A DNA stretch of 64,000 nt from Melitaea cinxia. Taxonomy: Eukaryota; Arthropoda; Insecta; Lepidoptera; Nymphalidae. Shown piece by piece: positions 10,070-20,972 of this stretch. The DNA is taken from positions 15,206,081 through 15,270,080 of the forward strand of contig NC_059405.1 of the NCBI RefSeq assembly GCF_905220565.1. The letters are read 5' to 3'. The notes beneath the pieces are model-generated. The model searched no databases. It was not told the origin of the DNA and worked only from the letters and a program-made list of their open reading frames with translations. A program made the position numbers and the translations under genes. Numbering within the stretch: position 1 is the stretch's first letter; the number at the start of each line of letters is the position of its first letter.

Positions 10070-13000
10070 ATGACTGATCCAGTACCTCGCAGTGCTAAAT
10101 CAGTCAAAAGTAGACTCGATACGATTCATCAATCAGATGATTTCGGCAAGAAAACTACCAATGTTTCAAAAGTGCAGTCCCACTTTCTAGTTCCATCAGA
10201 TAAACTTGACAAAGTTACGAGGCGCGTGATAGCACCATATGCTCAAATCGAGAGAAAAGGTCTGAAAGAAGACGAGGCCAAAGAAGGGACGTATTTGGAT
10301 ATTAACAGATTTAATGTCTTCTTAGAAGATACAGTTGATCTCGACTCTTTACTTTATGAAACTGCAAATGTTTTGAAGGCGGTTACAAATAGTTCTGGTA
10401 AAGTGGAATAATTTTATATAATTATTGTATGTATAATGTTATTATTTATTTAGTATATAGATATATAAGGTATTAGTGTATATATAATTTTATATAGTTA
10501 TTGTATTAGTATAGATGAAACATCACTCACAATTTATGGCTTCAACATTCTTCAAAAGTTATCTAACCACCTAAAAACATAGACAAATGCAGACCCAATT
10601 CTCATAATGAGCAATGAGAGGCTATGAGATCTGATAAATTCTCATAATTTAATCAGTATTTGTCTTTTATGAATTTCATAAGATATTTTCCGTAGATATC
10701 ATATATATTATAAAGCTGAAGAGTTTGTTTGTTTGTTTTTTGAACGCGCTAATCTCAGGAACTGCTGGTTCAATTTGAAAAATTATTTCAGTGTTACATA
10801 GCCCATTTATCGAGGAAGACTATAGGCTATATATTATCAAGTTAAAACCAATAGGAGTGGAGCACTAATGAATAATGTTTAAAAATCGTTTTTTTTTTTT
10901 TTTTGTTTTGTGAGTTTCTGCTGCGGAGGCTGCGTAACCAGTTAAAGTTTCGCAAAAATTATGTATAATAGAATTATTCCTATTCTACACGGATGAAGTC
11001 AAAGCTAGCTTCCAATATATTTAACTGTTCTAGGTGTATTCGTGTATATAGTGAACAACATAAATAATGAGATTGTACTAATGACGCAAAATACCAAGAA
11101 TCCTGAACGTCATGAGGTTAACATTCCCATTGGTAAAGATACTTCACTGTGAAATATATTTATAACTATAGCTATTGTAAATGTAATTTTTAAACCAAAC
11201 GTTACTATATACAACTCAACACTTTAAGAATATTAATTTAAAGAAGATGTATAACTTATTCGGAATGTCGCGTATAAAAATCTGTGCTGGTAATACCGAT
11301 GTTGTTACTTAATTAGTTTAAAAATTAGTAACAAACTTCACCGCTGAAAGGAAGTGTTATGAGGAAACCAATAAGCTTAACCCTGCTACGAGTAATATTA
11401 TAAAGCTGAAAAGTTTCTTTGTTTAAGCGCGCGAATCTCAGGAACTACTTTTTCGAATCGAAAGTCTTTTTGTGTTTGATAGTCCACTTACCAAGGAAGG
11501 CCATTGGCTATTTTTCCACAAATTAACGCGGGTGAAACCGAAGGGCACAGCTAGTTTAATAATAATTAAATGTTTTTTTTTTCTGTCTCTTTAATAAAGA
11601 GGAAGGTAAAGTAGCGGCCGCTCATGTAGCAGCAACAAAGGAGTACCTGTTGATTGAGGACGTACAACACGATAGCCGGTTTGCTGAAGGTCTCAAGTGG
11701 GTAGACGCGAAAGTAGCACTCTGTATGCCGGTTGTTAAACCAGATGGTGATTGCTACGCCGTACTCGAACTATATCGATCTAACGCCGAACCATATGATC
11801 ACGTATGTTATGACAATAATATAAAATGTATTAGTTTATTTCGCCGAAGTATACAGTAAGATAAATAATTGATATCCATAATTACCCTAATCCAAGTAGT
11901 GAAATTTGAAATATAATTATTCAAATGGATAAATCAAAGATTATTTTATTTTTTGATTATATCTTACCTTAGTTGTAGAGAAAGCGTTCTAATAAATAAA
12001 TTACATTATAAAACATGACAAACCCGTCTACAACTATTATGTGTAGGATGTCAAATAATGAATCTCATATGGATTTCTATGGGACGTTGCTTTAATGGTC
12101 CGACGTACCTATCAAACTTTTTCGTGCCCACTAATATTATATATCACTATGACACCTAATAATTACATTATGCAGCGAATGTCGTGGTATCGTCTTTAGA
12201 ATATAGTGTACACTGGTAACATACTGTTAAGTGGTATGCTGGAAAAACAAACAATGACGCAGAACATAGGAAACTTCTTTTTAATCATTTTCTGTAGTGA
12301 TATTTCTCGTAAGTGCAAATCAACGCTGCAATAGTTATCGCAACTACTGATATTTTCAACCACATGACACCTCATTATTACATTATGTAATAAAAGTCTT
12401 ATATAATCTTTAGAACATAGTGTACACTGTGGTTAGTGTGGCGTGCTGGGCAGGCGCGGCAGTACATCAAGCACAAGCTCGTGTTACTTTGCAACGTTCT
12501 GCTCACCTCAACCAGGAGTTACGTGCTTTACTGCAGAATTACTTTTGCGACCTCGCTTCTATTGACACCATGCTGACTGACATGTTGGTGAGTTTTATTT
12601 ATTTTCATTATAAATATTATTTATTTTCATTATACATAAATATTATTGATTTGGTTGATACCATTTTTATTCTAAAACTGGTGTTTGTCATGTGGTCCCT
12701 TTTGTCCTTAATTTGAGCGTGATGTGACAAGTAGTTTCTAAGCTATTTCTAACTAGGTAGGGCATATCAGGAAATACCGCGACAGACAATCTAACTATAT
12801 TTTTAAAAAAAGTAAATATTAGGCGGTGGTGAAATCTTTCGTTGGTGCTATGAGGAGCAGTTTCTTCATAATAGACAGAGATGGCGTTGGGGATAATCTT
12901 CAAGCTGACATGTGGGATGATGGATGGGGCTCCGAAAAATCAACGATACCAAAGAAAAAAATAAAAATTAAGTAAGTATGTAACTGAAACTACTATAAAA

Positions 13001-16000
13001 ATATAATTTTGTATAAAGAGGAATGTTTTATACGTAGGAAAGTAAATCAGTTATCATCTCTGCTGAAAGTTCCAGACAGATCCAAATAAAAAACGATGGT
13101 TGATGGAAAGTTATTGTGAACTATTGTGTGTTTGAAACAGGGATTCCAAATACTTTATTCAAATTTCATACGTTAAAATACAATTTTATTGGGCATTATT
13201 CGATCCAGATAGATCTATCAGGATCCCCAATGGAACTTAACATTTTGCATCGGAGTTTTTCCACAGAGCAGTGTATTTTATGAAACAGAACCGATTAGAA
13301 ATAGTCTGCAGCATTCTATTAAATTCCTCTTCTCAATTTTTTTTCGTATGAAATATTCTACTAATGGTAACAATAGCCTTACATGAGCTGTATTACACCG
13401 CGTTGGCGCAACGGTTACGGCTATGGATTGTACCTGTTGCGCTGGCGGTTGCGGGTTCGATCCCCGCACATGACAAACATTTGTATTGGCCATACAGATG
13501 TTTGCCGTGGTCTGGGTGTTTGTGCAGTCCTTGTGGGTCTCCCCACCGTGCCTCGGAGAGCACGTTAAGCCGTCGGTCCCGGTTGTTATCATGTACACCT
13601 GATAGCGATCGTTACTCATAGTAGGGAATATATCCGCCAACCCGCATTGGAGCAGCGTGGTGGATTAAACTTTGATCCTTCTCCTACATGGGGAAAGAGG
13701 CCTATGCCCAGTAGTGGGATATTACAGGCTGAAGCGAGCTGTATTAATCTGGTGTGAAATGATTTTCCAAAAAAAAAAGATATGTAGTACGACACCTGAT
13801 AGCGATCGTTACAAGTAGAAGGGAATATACCCGTCAACCCGCATTGGAGCAGCGTGGTGGATTAAGCTTTGATCCTTCTCCTACACGGGGAAAGAGGCCT
13901 ATCCCCAGCAGTGGGAAATTACTGGCTGAAGCATGTAATACCACTTTTCTTGAAATATTCATTCTTAATATTTCAAACCTAGCTTGAGTCAAGAGCAGAC
14001 ACCAGCGGCTCTGGTAGCTAAAACTGGAGAGCCGCTTAACGTAAGGGATGCGTACAAAGATCCAAGATTCTCAAAAGAAATTGACCCAACCACAGGCACC
14101 GTTGTTAGATCATGTTTAGTATCACCGATTATAGACAAAAAGGGGGTCATAGGTTAGTCACATATTACGTAGATATTAATCATAAAAATAAAACGCACTT
14201 CTTGCTTAATATTTTTGCACTTTTTTCCTACAACTCACACATAAAATAAGCAGTTGGCACAAATATATGTATTACCTTAATCTTTTTTTTTTAAACTTGT
14301 TTGTTATTAGTAAATAATTTATGTAGTGGCGAAATAAAATATCATGAAGGAAACTGGTACATATTTTTGGGGAAAATAGGATATGGTAGACATCGCATGA
14401 GCAAGTTTATTCATTTCGTTTGTTCATTACTTGATGGAAGAGAGGAATCATTGTAGTTTTTGGACTTTTATAAGATATTACTGTATATAACGTGCGGTCA
14501 TATCTTCTCAAAATCCTTCAAAAAGTCCTTTTGATTGAGTAGGCATATTGTAGATACTAGGTCATCGAAATGACTTTACATATTATGAATAATAACACTG
14601 GTTACCCTTTTCGTAGGTGTTGTTCAACTTACGAACAAAATAAATGCTCAGCCGTTCGATTCAGAAGATGAAGTGATATTTCAAGTGTTTATCAACTACT
14701 GCTCACTCATTGTGCACTTCTACAACATGCAACAGAGCAAAATATATCATGTAATTTATGCAATATAAAATTAGGGGAACACCGGGCAAGATGGGGTAGT
14801 TAAGGTTTAAAGCTCCAGAAATCGTAGGGGTTCATGGTTTCATAATCATATTTATTCTTATCAGGCTTGTAGTTATCAATCTTAGATATTAAATTGAAAT
14901 AAGGAACACAGCACCACAGAATTGTTAATAATATAACAAAATGTAAAATATGACATATCACCCCATCATGCCCGATAGGTCGGGTAAGATGGGGTGGGCC
15001 TAATGGGCAAGATGGGGTATAGCCATTCTCTCGACTATTCAGGAGTGCAGAACTCGCAAATGAATGTTGCTTCGGCATCATTATAATCCACTCCTCCGCA
15101 GCCATAATGTAACCATTTACCACAAGAAGAATAAGCAATCCAACCTTTCTTGGAGTCGAAACATAACCCTGTAGAATGTAAGCGTGGAGTGTTTTCGGTT
15201 TCAACATCACTCTTTTCAGAAGACGACTGTCTAATACGTTTTTTTGGATTATATTTCTTTGTGGCTTTAGTCTTGATATTTCAAGTTTTGTTACTCAGGT
15301 TTTGTTACTCTTCCTTTTTCTGTTTTCGCTCCTTTTTTCTCTGTCTGATTTCCTTGTTTTGCTTTTTTAACTTTTCTGTCGCATTTTTTTTTTAAATAAA
15401 TTCTTTTAACTTAACTCTTAACAACTTCTGTTTATAGGGTGAAGAGGTTATGATAGTAGTTTTACCGCGTTTTTTGTCACTTTTAATGTATTCTTGGTCA
15501 CTGGAAGAGGCAATAGTTGCTTTGGGCTGGCTAATGCACTAAATTAGGCCAATAAGAAAATCTAGGGGAAGGACTCAAATTTAAATATGTGTTAATTTCA
15601 GTTGTACTAGTTGTCACAACTGTTGAAGTAGCAGAATCTGTAACAACAACTGCAGTGCTCGTTGCTGTTGTTGTAAGAGGTGCTGCCACAGTATCTACAG
15701 TTAAAAAAAACCGACTTCTATGTCTAATAAATAATCCATCAAGCCCATCCTCTTCTTCTTCTTTTTGCGAGAATACTGGTACCCAAAGGTACCTTTACAT
15801 TCTTTTTTGGCCTTTTTTACCTTTCATTCCAATGTAGTTTGTGGGACTAAGAAAACTTTTGCAGCCAACATAATATATCCCATTTCTCGCTTCAAAACAA
15901 CTTCTATTGCCTTATTCAGTGCTTCCCTTGACCGTTTTCCTCTTCCTGAGTTTCTTTTATAAACATATATGACTTTTTTTAAATATAAACCATCCTAAAA

Positions 16001-19000
16001 CAATATATAAAAAAATATAAATAATCAAAATCGTGTCAGGCAAGATGGGGTATCAGATACCCCATCTTGCCCGTCGATTCGTTTCAACATTAATATTCAA
16101 ACAAAAAAAAAAATGAATAATGTTTCATAACAAAACAAGTTATTACCTGTTACTGCAATATACTGTAAATAGGATTAACCGAGGTGCCACTTAAAATTCA
16201 CTAAATACAAGTTTCATGTACTACGAAACGTATATATAAGAAATTTTAATACGAACAAACGAAATCTACTTTTCGACGATAACTAAAATAAATGAATAGC
16301 CACCGTGTTAGTACTCGTGTGACTAAGAGCTGTCGTGGCGGCCAGTAGCGAGATGGCAGAGCGAATGAGATTGATCAATTTAAATCACCTGAAAAGCCTG
16401 ATGCCCCGTCTTGCCCACCACCCCGTCTTGCCCGGTGTTCCCCTAACCAATTCCTATTTATACTCAGTAGCGGTTAGGGATAGAAAATTATATTTTTTTT
16501 GAGTTTAGAACCGTAGCAAAATTTAGTAAAAATAGTTGTATAGTAAAATAAAATAAAAAACATCCTAACATTATGAAGTTTTTCAGGAAAACTTAAACAA
16601 AGTACTCAGTGAACTGATGAAGTTGCATCTTTCACCGTGTCGACATGACATGGATGAAATAATAGAAACAAATGCAATGATGATACCACCAAATAATTTT
16701 AGAAGGTTTTTATTGTAATCGTACACATACTATTTTTTTATTGGTTCATTGAAAAAAGTTACCTAGCTTTAGCTATAATAATAGTTTGCAATTACTCTAT
16801 ATACTCTATGATTGTCTACATTTAGATTTATTCAATACTAGTTATTTTATTTTCAACAGCTATGACTACCACATAAGCGAAGGCAGCAAGGAAGACATGC
16901 CAGGGCTTGTTTGTTACATGTATATCGAAGCATTTGCCGATGTACACTTCGAGAGACATATTTTAGCGGATTTTGCGTTGACGATACTGCAGTGTTACAG
17001 AGATAATCCGTATCATAATGCAGAACACGCCTTCTGTTTCACACATACCATGTATCTAATATTGATCAACAATAGTGGATATTTTGACTTCGTCGAGGTG
17101 AGAAATAGACAAAACAAACAAAACTCTCTTGACTTCGAAATAATAGGTATACTTAAAAGATAGATATGAACATCTCTGTTTTCTCCTTTTTTATAAGTCA
17201 AATATTATTCTCCTTAGTATTTCCACATGCGGAAAATATGTGACACGCTTTGATAACAGAATCCAAATAGTATGTTTAAAGAGCTGTGGGCTTTGAAATA
17301 TTTTGTAGGAATGTTTTAAGTACTTTAAAATCAAAATCAAAAACAGCTTTATTCAAATAGACACCAAGAGCACTTACGAATCGTCATTTTACAAATTAAA
17401 ACTAAAAATAAATTATTATTTTTGTAAAAGTAAAGCTACCACCGATTCGGAATGTAGATTCTGCAGAGAAGAATCGGCAAGAAACTCCGAAGTTACTCTT
17501 TTGAAAAATAATATATAAACTACCGTTTTAGCTTTACGATTAGGATTGCAGTTTGTCAATATGCGCTATATTCAATTTGATGCGGATTATTGCTGACTAC
17601 AAAACATTGTTTAAAACGATGAATACATACATACGTTTACTGTAGACATAAATATCAACATAAATTACCAAACACAATTTGGACTTAAATATATTTTTAA
17701 ATTCAAAAAGTATTTAATTGCAGACAGCAGCACTAATGCTAGCAGGACTTTGTCACGACCTCGACCATCCTGGATACAACAATAACTTCCTATCCCTCTG
17801 CAAACATCCTCTCGCCCAAATGTACAAATCTTCCATTTTGGAATATCATCACTATTTTCTCGCTAAAAAGGTCATTGAGGTAAAAATCCTTATCCAAACT
17901 TAAAAGTAGTAGTAGTAAGTAGAAATATTTAAAACCGTTCTTGTAATTTTATTTTTTTGTTCAATCCAATTTAAAATACCATATTTCAGTTGGCAAAATC
18001 TTTTTAACTAGAAAATAGGGTATTTATGCTGTGAGGCTACGGTAGTAATATAGCCATCCCCTCTCTTCCCGTGGCTGTCGTAAGAGGCGACTAAGGGATA
18101 ATACAGTTCCACTACCACACTGGAACTTAAAAAGCCGACCGATGGCGGGATAACCATCCAACTGCTGGTTTTGAAATACACAGTCCGAGCCCTGTGGTTA
18201 CCAACTCGCCTGTTCAGCGTGGTAACTATGGGCAATACACATGAGTTTGCGCCATTTTTTGGCGCGAACTTGTGGAGACATATGTCCAGCAGTGGACTGC
18301 GATAGGCTGAAATGATGATGATGATGATGAATGATATATTTATGCTTATTGACGTGCATGTTATAATGGACATCAAATAAGCAGACTTAAAACTGCCTAA
18401 TGGTCATGAAAGTTTCAAAAATTATATCAAATATTCTAGGATAAGAACTTATTGGGTATGCTGTCGACAGCTGACCGAGACCGCATCTTGCAAGAGATTA
18501 AATACAATATTCTGTGCACAGACCTTGCTGTTTACTTTCAAGTAATGTACAGAGAACAATATTAGATTTCCATCTATCCATTCATTCTAAGTAGTTATTT
18601 TTCTGTTAGCACCCATATTTCTTGAAAAAAAGTAACATGAATGACAGAAAAAATAAGGACGTCTACCATATCATAAGCAATCAATCGTTGTTTTCACAAC
18701 GCCGTCTAAAAGGTTGACTAACTACAAACAAAAGAAGAAGTCTTAAAAACATTTTTGTGAAAATAAAAGCCTAGAATTGTATTTAGTACTCGTAAATAAA
18801 TAATGACGACGCGTTGGCGCAACGGTCACAGCACTGGTTTGTGGTTGTTGCGTTGGCGGTTTGCGGGTTCGATCCCCGCACATGATAAACATTTGTATTG
18901 GCCATACAGATGTTTGCCGTGGTCTAGGTGTTTGTGCAGTCCCTGTGGGTATCCCTATCATGCCTCGGAGAGCACGTTAAGCGGTTGGTCCCGGTTGTTA

Positions 19001-20972
19001 TCATGTACGCCTGATAGCGATCGTTATTCATAGTAGGGAATATATCCGCCAACCCGCATTGGAGCAGCGTGGTGGATTAAACTCTGATCCTTGTCCTACA
19101 TGGGGAAAGAGGCCTATTATAGGCCCAGCAGTGGGATATTACAGGATGAAGCGTAAATAAATAAAAATATTTTAAACTTTAAGCTTAACCGACTTTCAAG
19201 GTACGAGCTCAACTGACACCGTTGTTGGCTGAATGTTCGTTTGACTGGGCTGATATTTCTCATAGGAAATTGTTAAAGGTACAATACATTAATAAATCAT
19301 AACGTAGAATTATAGACTATTTTTTATGACATTTTCCATAATTCAATAAAAAAAAACGAGTCAACGGAAACGCCAATGTTTGGATTACTTTCAACATGTA
19401 CGACAGTAACAAGTAAATGTAATGGCAAACACAGTTTAATGGCGTTGCTTTTTAACTTGTGATATGTCAAGATTTTAATTTTATTCCATTCCATGTCCGT
19501 GAAGTTTGCTCATTTTTCCTAAAGCCGCATACACACTAGCAATTATTATATTGATCACAGGGTATATTGATGACGACCAGTGATTTATCTGGATCCTGTA
19601 AGCCATTTGGTGTGTCGAAAGGTATAGCTGAATGTGTTTATGAAGAATTTTATAATCAGGTATATTGTTCACATATTGTTATTTTTGGCTAAACCTAAAC
19701 TGATTAAAAACTTACATTAATATTTACTTATACCTAGTGTCTCAAAAATGGTCAACCTGATAGTAAGCGGCTACCGTAGTACCGGTAACCGGCTACCAAG
19801 TTACACAAGGACATTGCTTGCATTACCGACCTTACACCCGCTTTCAATACAGCGTATCCTCAAGATGCTCTGGTTATAGACCAGTACCTATAATTTGCCT
19901 GTGGTCTTCTATAAGGTTGAAATTCATCCCCCAGTTAGCCTGCTCCGGATCTTGAGCGAGATATATCCTATGAACCTTAAGGTCATTTTAAAAGTTATTA
20001 TTAATAGTCGCAATGATCTTACGGCAACCATACCAATATTTTTAATTTGCCCGCTTATTGTTATTTTCGCTTTCACGTGTCAAATTATAAAAACTTTTAT
20101 GAGTTAACCTTTGCAAATATTGTACAGGGTGATCAAGAGCGCGAGATGGGCTACACTCCCCTCAGTATGATGGACAGGCGACGAAGCGCCAACCAGCCCG
20201 CGGAGCAGATACAGTTTTTATCTGTCGTAGTGTTGCCATGTTTATTGTTATTGCAAAACATATTTCCTAATACGAGCCCGCTTACTGATAATTGCAGGTT
20301 TGAGTTATATACTTTTAAATATTAGTAATAATTTATTAGTAATAATTATTAGTCTGCTGTGTGGTTACGGCATTAAATAATATAGCCAACCCCTCTCTTC
20401 CCAAGAGTGTCGTAAGAGGCGACTAAGGGATGACACAGTTCCACTATCATCTTGGAACTCAAAAAGCCTTAGAAGAACTTGTGGAGGAACTTATTAAGAA
20501 CTTGTGGAGGCCTATGTCCAGCAGTGGATTGCGATAGGCTGAAATGAAAATGGAAATTATTAGTTGTTTTAATAGACGCCAAATTTTAAGAGATGTAAGC
20601 CTATTTTGTATGTGATTTCTGAACTGTTTTACTTAACACATTCTGATAGTTACACTATTTTAAATCTTATTGTTAGTATTTAAGTTAGGTATATTTTAAA
20701 GATATTCAATAACTTTTGCTATAATAAAAACTCTTGAAGTAGCTGCTAAAGCCCTTTTCAATCGTCACTAGACTAATTAAAATTGAGTTCGTTTTAATAA
20801 ACTAATTATACTTATTGTTAAGCTGCTAGTTTGCAATTTATAATGATTTACTTCTAGAAAAACCCAAGAAGCGTGGCATGAGGAAATAGAAATACGCGGA
20901 CAGAAGTTGTGGAGACAAGACGACTCTGTACCAAATACGAGAAGTCGCGTGGTGTTAAAGACTGCCGATTAA
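10070..20972 (+). CDS. PDE10-type dual cyclic nucleotide phosphodiesterase (3',5'-cyclic nucleotide phosphodiesterase 10A-like)
   Basis: It hydrolyses cAMP and/or cGMP to the 5'-monophosphate. Fifteen exons join in frame to 775 aa: 10070-10397, 11034-11132, 11606-11802, 12414-12587, 12823-12971, 13983-14152, 14617-14750, 16587-16705, 16860-17097, 17724-17879, 18440-18541, 19201-19278, 19561-19659, 20128-20297, 20858-20972. GAF-A (about 85-240) contains AAHVAATKEYLLIEDV and VLELYRS; GAF-B (about 250-410) contains NVRDAYKDPRF and an NKxnF..DE motif (N379, K380, F386, D390, E391). The catalytic domain has H509-N..H513-A....H519, H547-D548-L-D-H, the third metal Asp D656 and purine-clamp Gln708 in QIQF. 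Length and block order fit PDE10A best; PDE5 and PDE11 are the next candidates. The QIQF step differs from QxGF in human PDE10A. Introns hold SINEs, Helitrons and a pogo-like element. Confidence 0.93.
10699..11006 (+). mobile_element. Non-autonomous Helitron-like remnant in PDE10 intron 1
   Basis: The stretch starts ATTATAAAGCTGAAGAGTTT, continues with CTAATCTCAGGAACTGCTGG and ends near GGATGAAGTCAAAGCTAGC. This start-to-CTAG layout recurs in the window (11391-11555, 60541-60660, 61715-61900) and fits rolling-circle elements, which begin with TC and end with a hairpin plus CTRR. Confidence 0.5.
11391..11555 (+). mobile_element. Short Helitron-like element in PDE10 intron 2, about 50 bp before exon 3
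   Basis: It runs from ATATTATAAAGCTGAAAAG to GGGCACAGCTAG|T, with AACGCGGGTGAAACC just before the end. It is non-coding. Confidence 0.55.
12149..12308 (+). pseudogene. Partial duplicate of the PDE10 exon 4 acceptor and exon start
   Basis: 12149-12214 repeats the block at 12364-12428 (ATGACACCT..ATTACATTATG...TCTTTAGAAYATAGTGTACACT) that contains the exon 4 acceptor. The duplicate keeps TCTTTAG, then an open stretch starting NIVYT as in the real exon, and meets a CTC|GTAAGT donor at 12309. As a 109-nt exon it would shift the frame, so it is unlikely to replace exon 4. Confidence 0.55.
13398..13737 (+). mobile_element. SINE family A, full-length copy, head 1
   Basis: The head GCGTTGGCGCAACGGTTACG..GCGGGTTCGATCCCCGC carries tRNA-like A and B boxes. 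The body ends GGGATATTACAGGCTGAAGC. It lies in PDE10 intron 5. A second, truncated body copy follows directly at 13793-13935. Small ORFs inside are shared by all copies and come from the repeat, not from a gene. Confidence 0.8.
15035..15290 (-). pseudogene. C-terminal PHD-like zinc finger of a pogo-like transposase
   Basis: The minus-strand frame reads KTKATKKYNPKKRIRQSSSE, then LCFDSKKGWIAYSSCGKWLH, YGCGGVDYNDAEATF and ICEFCTPE before TAG. Spacing C..., W-I, C-x2-W-x-H-x2-C, C-x2-C fits the treble-clef finger at the end of many pogo/Tigger-like transposases, though one expected Cys is replaced by Tyr (WIAYSSC). Upstream pieces KLKKQNKEIRQRKKER and RGKTTIITSSPYKQ (about 15300-15540), in other frames, match the usual linker of the same proteins. 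Frameshifts show decay. Confidence 0.6.
15824..15970 (-). pseudogene. N-terminal psq/CENP-B-type HTH of a pogo-like transposase
   Basis: The minus strand encodes YKRNSGRGKRSREALNKAIE, then VVLKREMGYIMLAAKVFLV and PQTTLE before a TGA. The pattern ALNKAIE.V......AAK.F.VP.TTL is the psq-type DNA-binding helix-turn-helix. A one-base shift after the stop restores RKVKKAKKECKGTFG, the usual continuation. It lies in the element 14774-16443. Confidence 0.65.
17325..17520 (+). repeat. Dispersed repeat family Q
   Basis: It contains CAGCTTTATTCAAATAGAC, CTACCACCGATTCGGAATGT and GAAGAATCGGCAAGAAACTC. Other copies lie at 51195-51385 (plus) and 30150-30315 (minus), with small pieces near 44860 and 53400. 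It lies in PDE10 intron 9. The class is unknown; it probably belongs to a non-LTR 3' end. Confidence 0.6.
18029..18330 (+). mobile_element. Retroposon family R2, full copy
   Basis: The copy starts near GTGAGGCTACGGTAGTAATA, passes CTCTCTTCCCGTGGCTGTCG and ends in TGATAGGCTGAA-type sequence followed by (GAT)n. Other copies: 20360-20550, 27979-28105 (minus), 35155-35465 (minus), 53516-53657, 53908-53963 and 55926-56252. It lies in PDE10 intron 10. Confidence 0.7.
18805..19160 (+). mobile_element. SINE family A, full-length copy, head 1, in PDE10 intron 11
   Basis: It has the same tRNA-like head (GCGTTGGCGCAACGGTCACA..GCGGGTTCGATCCCCGC) and body as the copy at 13398-13737. It ends about 40 bp before the PDE10 exon 12 acceptor. 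Confidence 0.8.
20360..20550 (+). repeat. Retroposon family R2, internally deleted copy in PDE10 intron 14
   Basis: It keeps the 5' part (CCCCTCTCTTCCCAAGAGTG, GAGGCGACTAAGGGATGACA) and the 3' end (GTGGAGGCCTATGTCCAGCA) but lacks the middle of the family. Confidence 0.6.

Larger units (their letters stand above)
14774..16443 (-). mobile_element. Internally deleted pogo-like DNA transposon in PDE10 intron 7
   Basis: The terminal inverted repeats start GGGGAACACCGGGCAAGA on both ends and are flanked by TA. The motif GGGCAAGATGGGG (or its complement) recurs near both ends and inside (about 14785, 14985, 15007, 16040, 16060, 16400, 16421), like transposase-binding subterminal repeats. The minus strand keeps an N-terminal psq-type HTH and C-terminal pieces including a PHD-like finger, described separately. 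I cannot find the DDE catalytic core between them, so the copy is non-autonomous. Confidence 0.75.

Noticed and set aside
13278..13640. Small ORFs starting MADIFPT/MVDIFPT-type at 9275, 13278 and 43938
   Set aside because: They recur in every copy of SINE family A, on either strand; the similarity is that of the repeat, not of a protein family.
15589..15837. 82-codon plus-strand ORF (Val/Thr-rich)
   Set aside because: It lies antisense to the linker region of the pogo-like transposase remnant.
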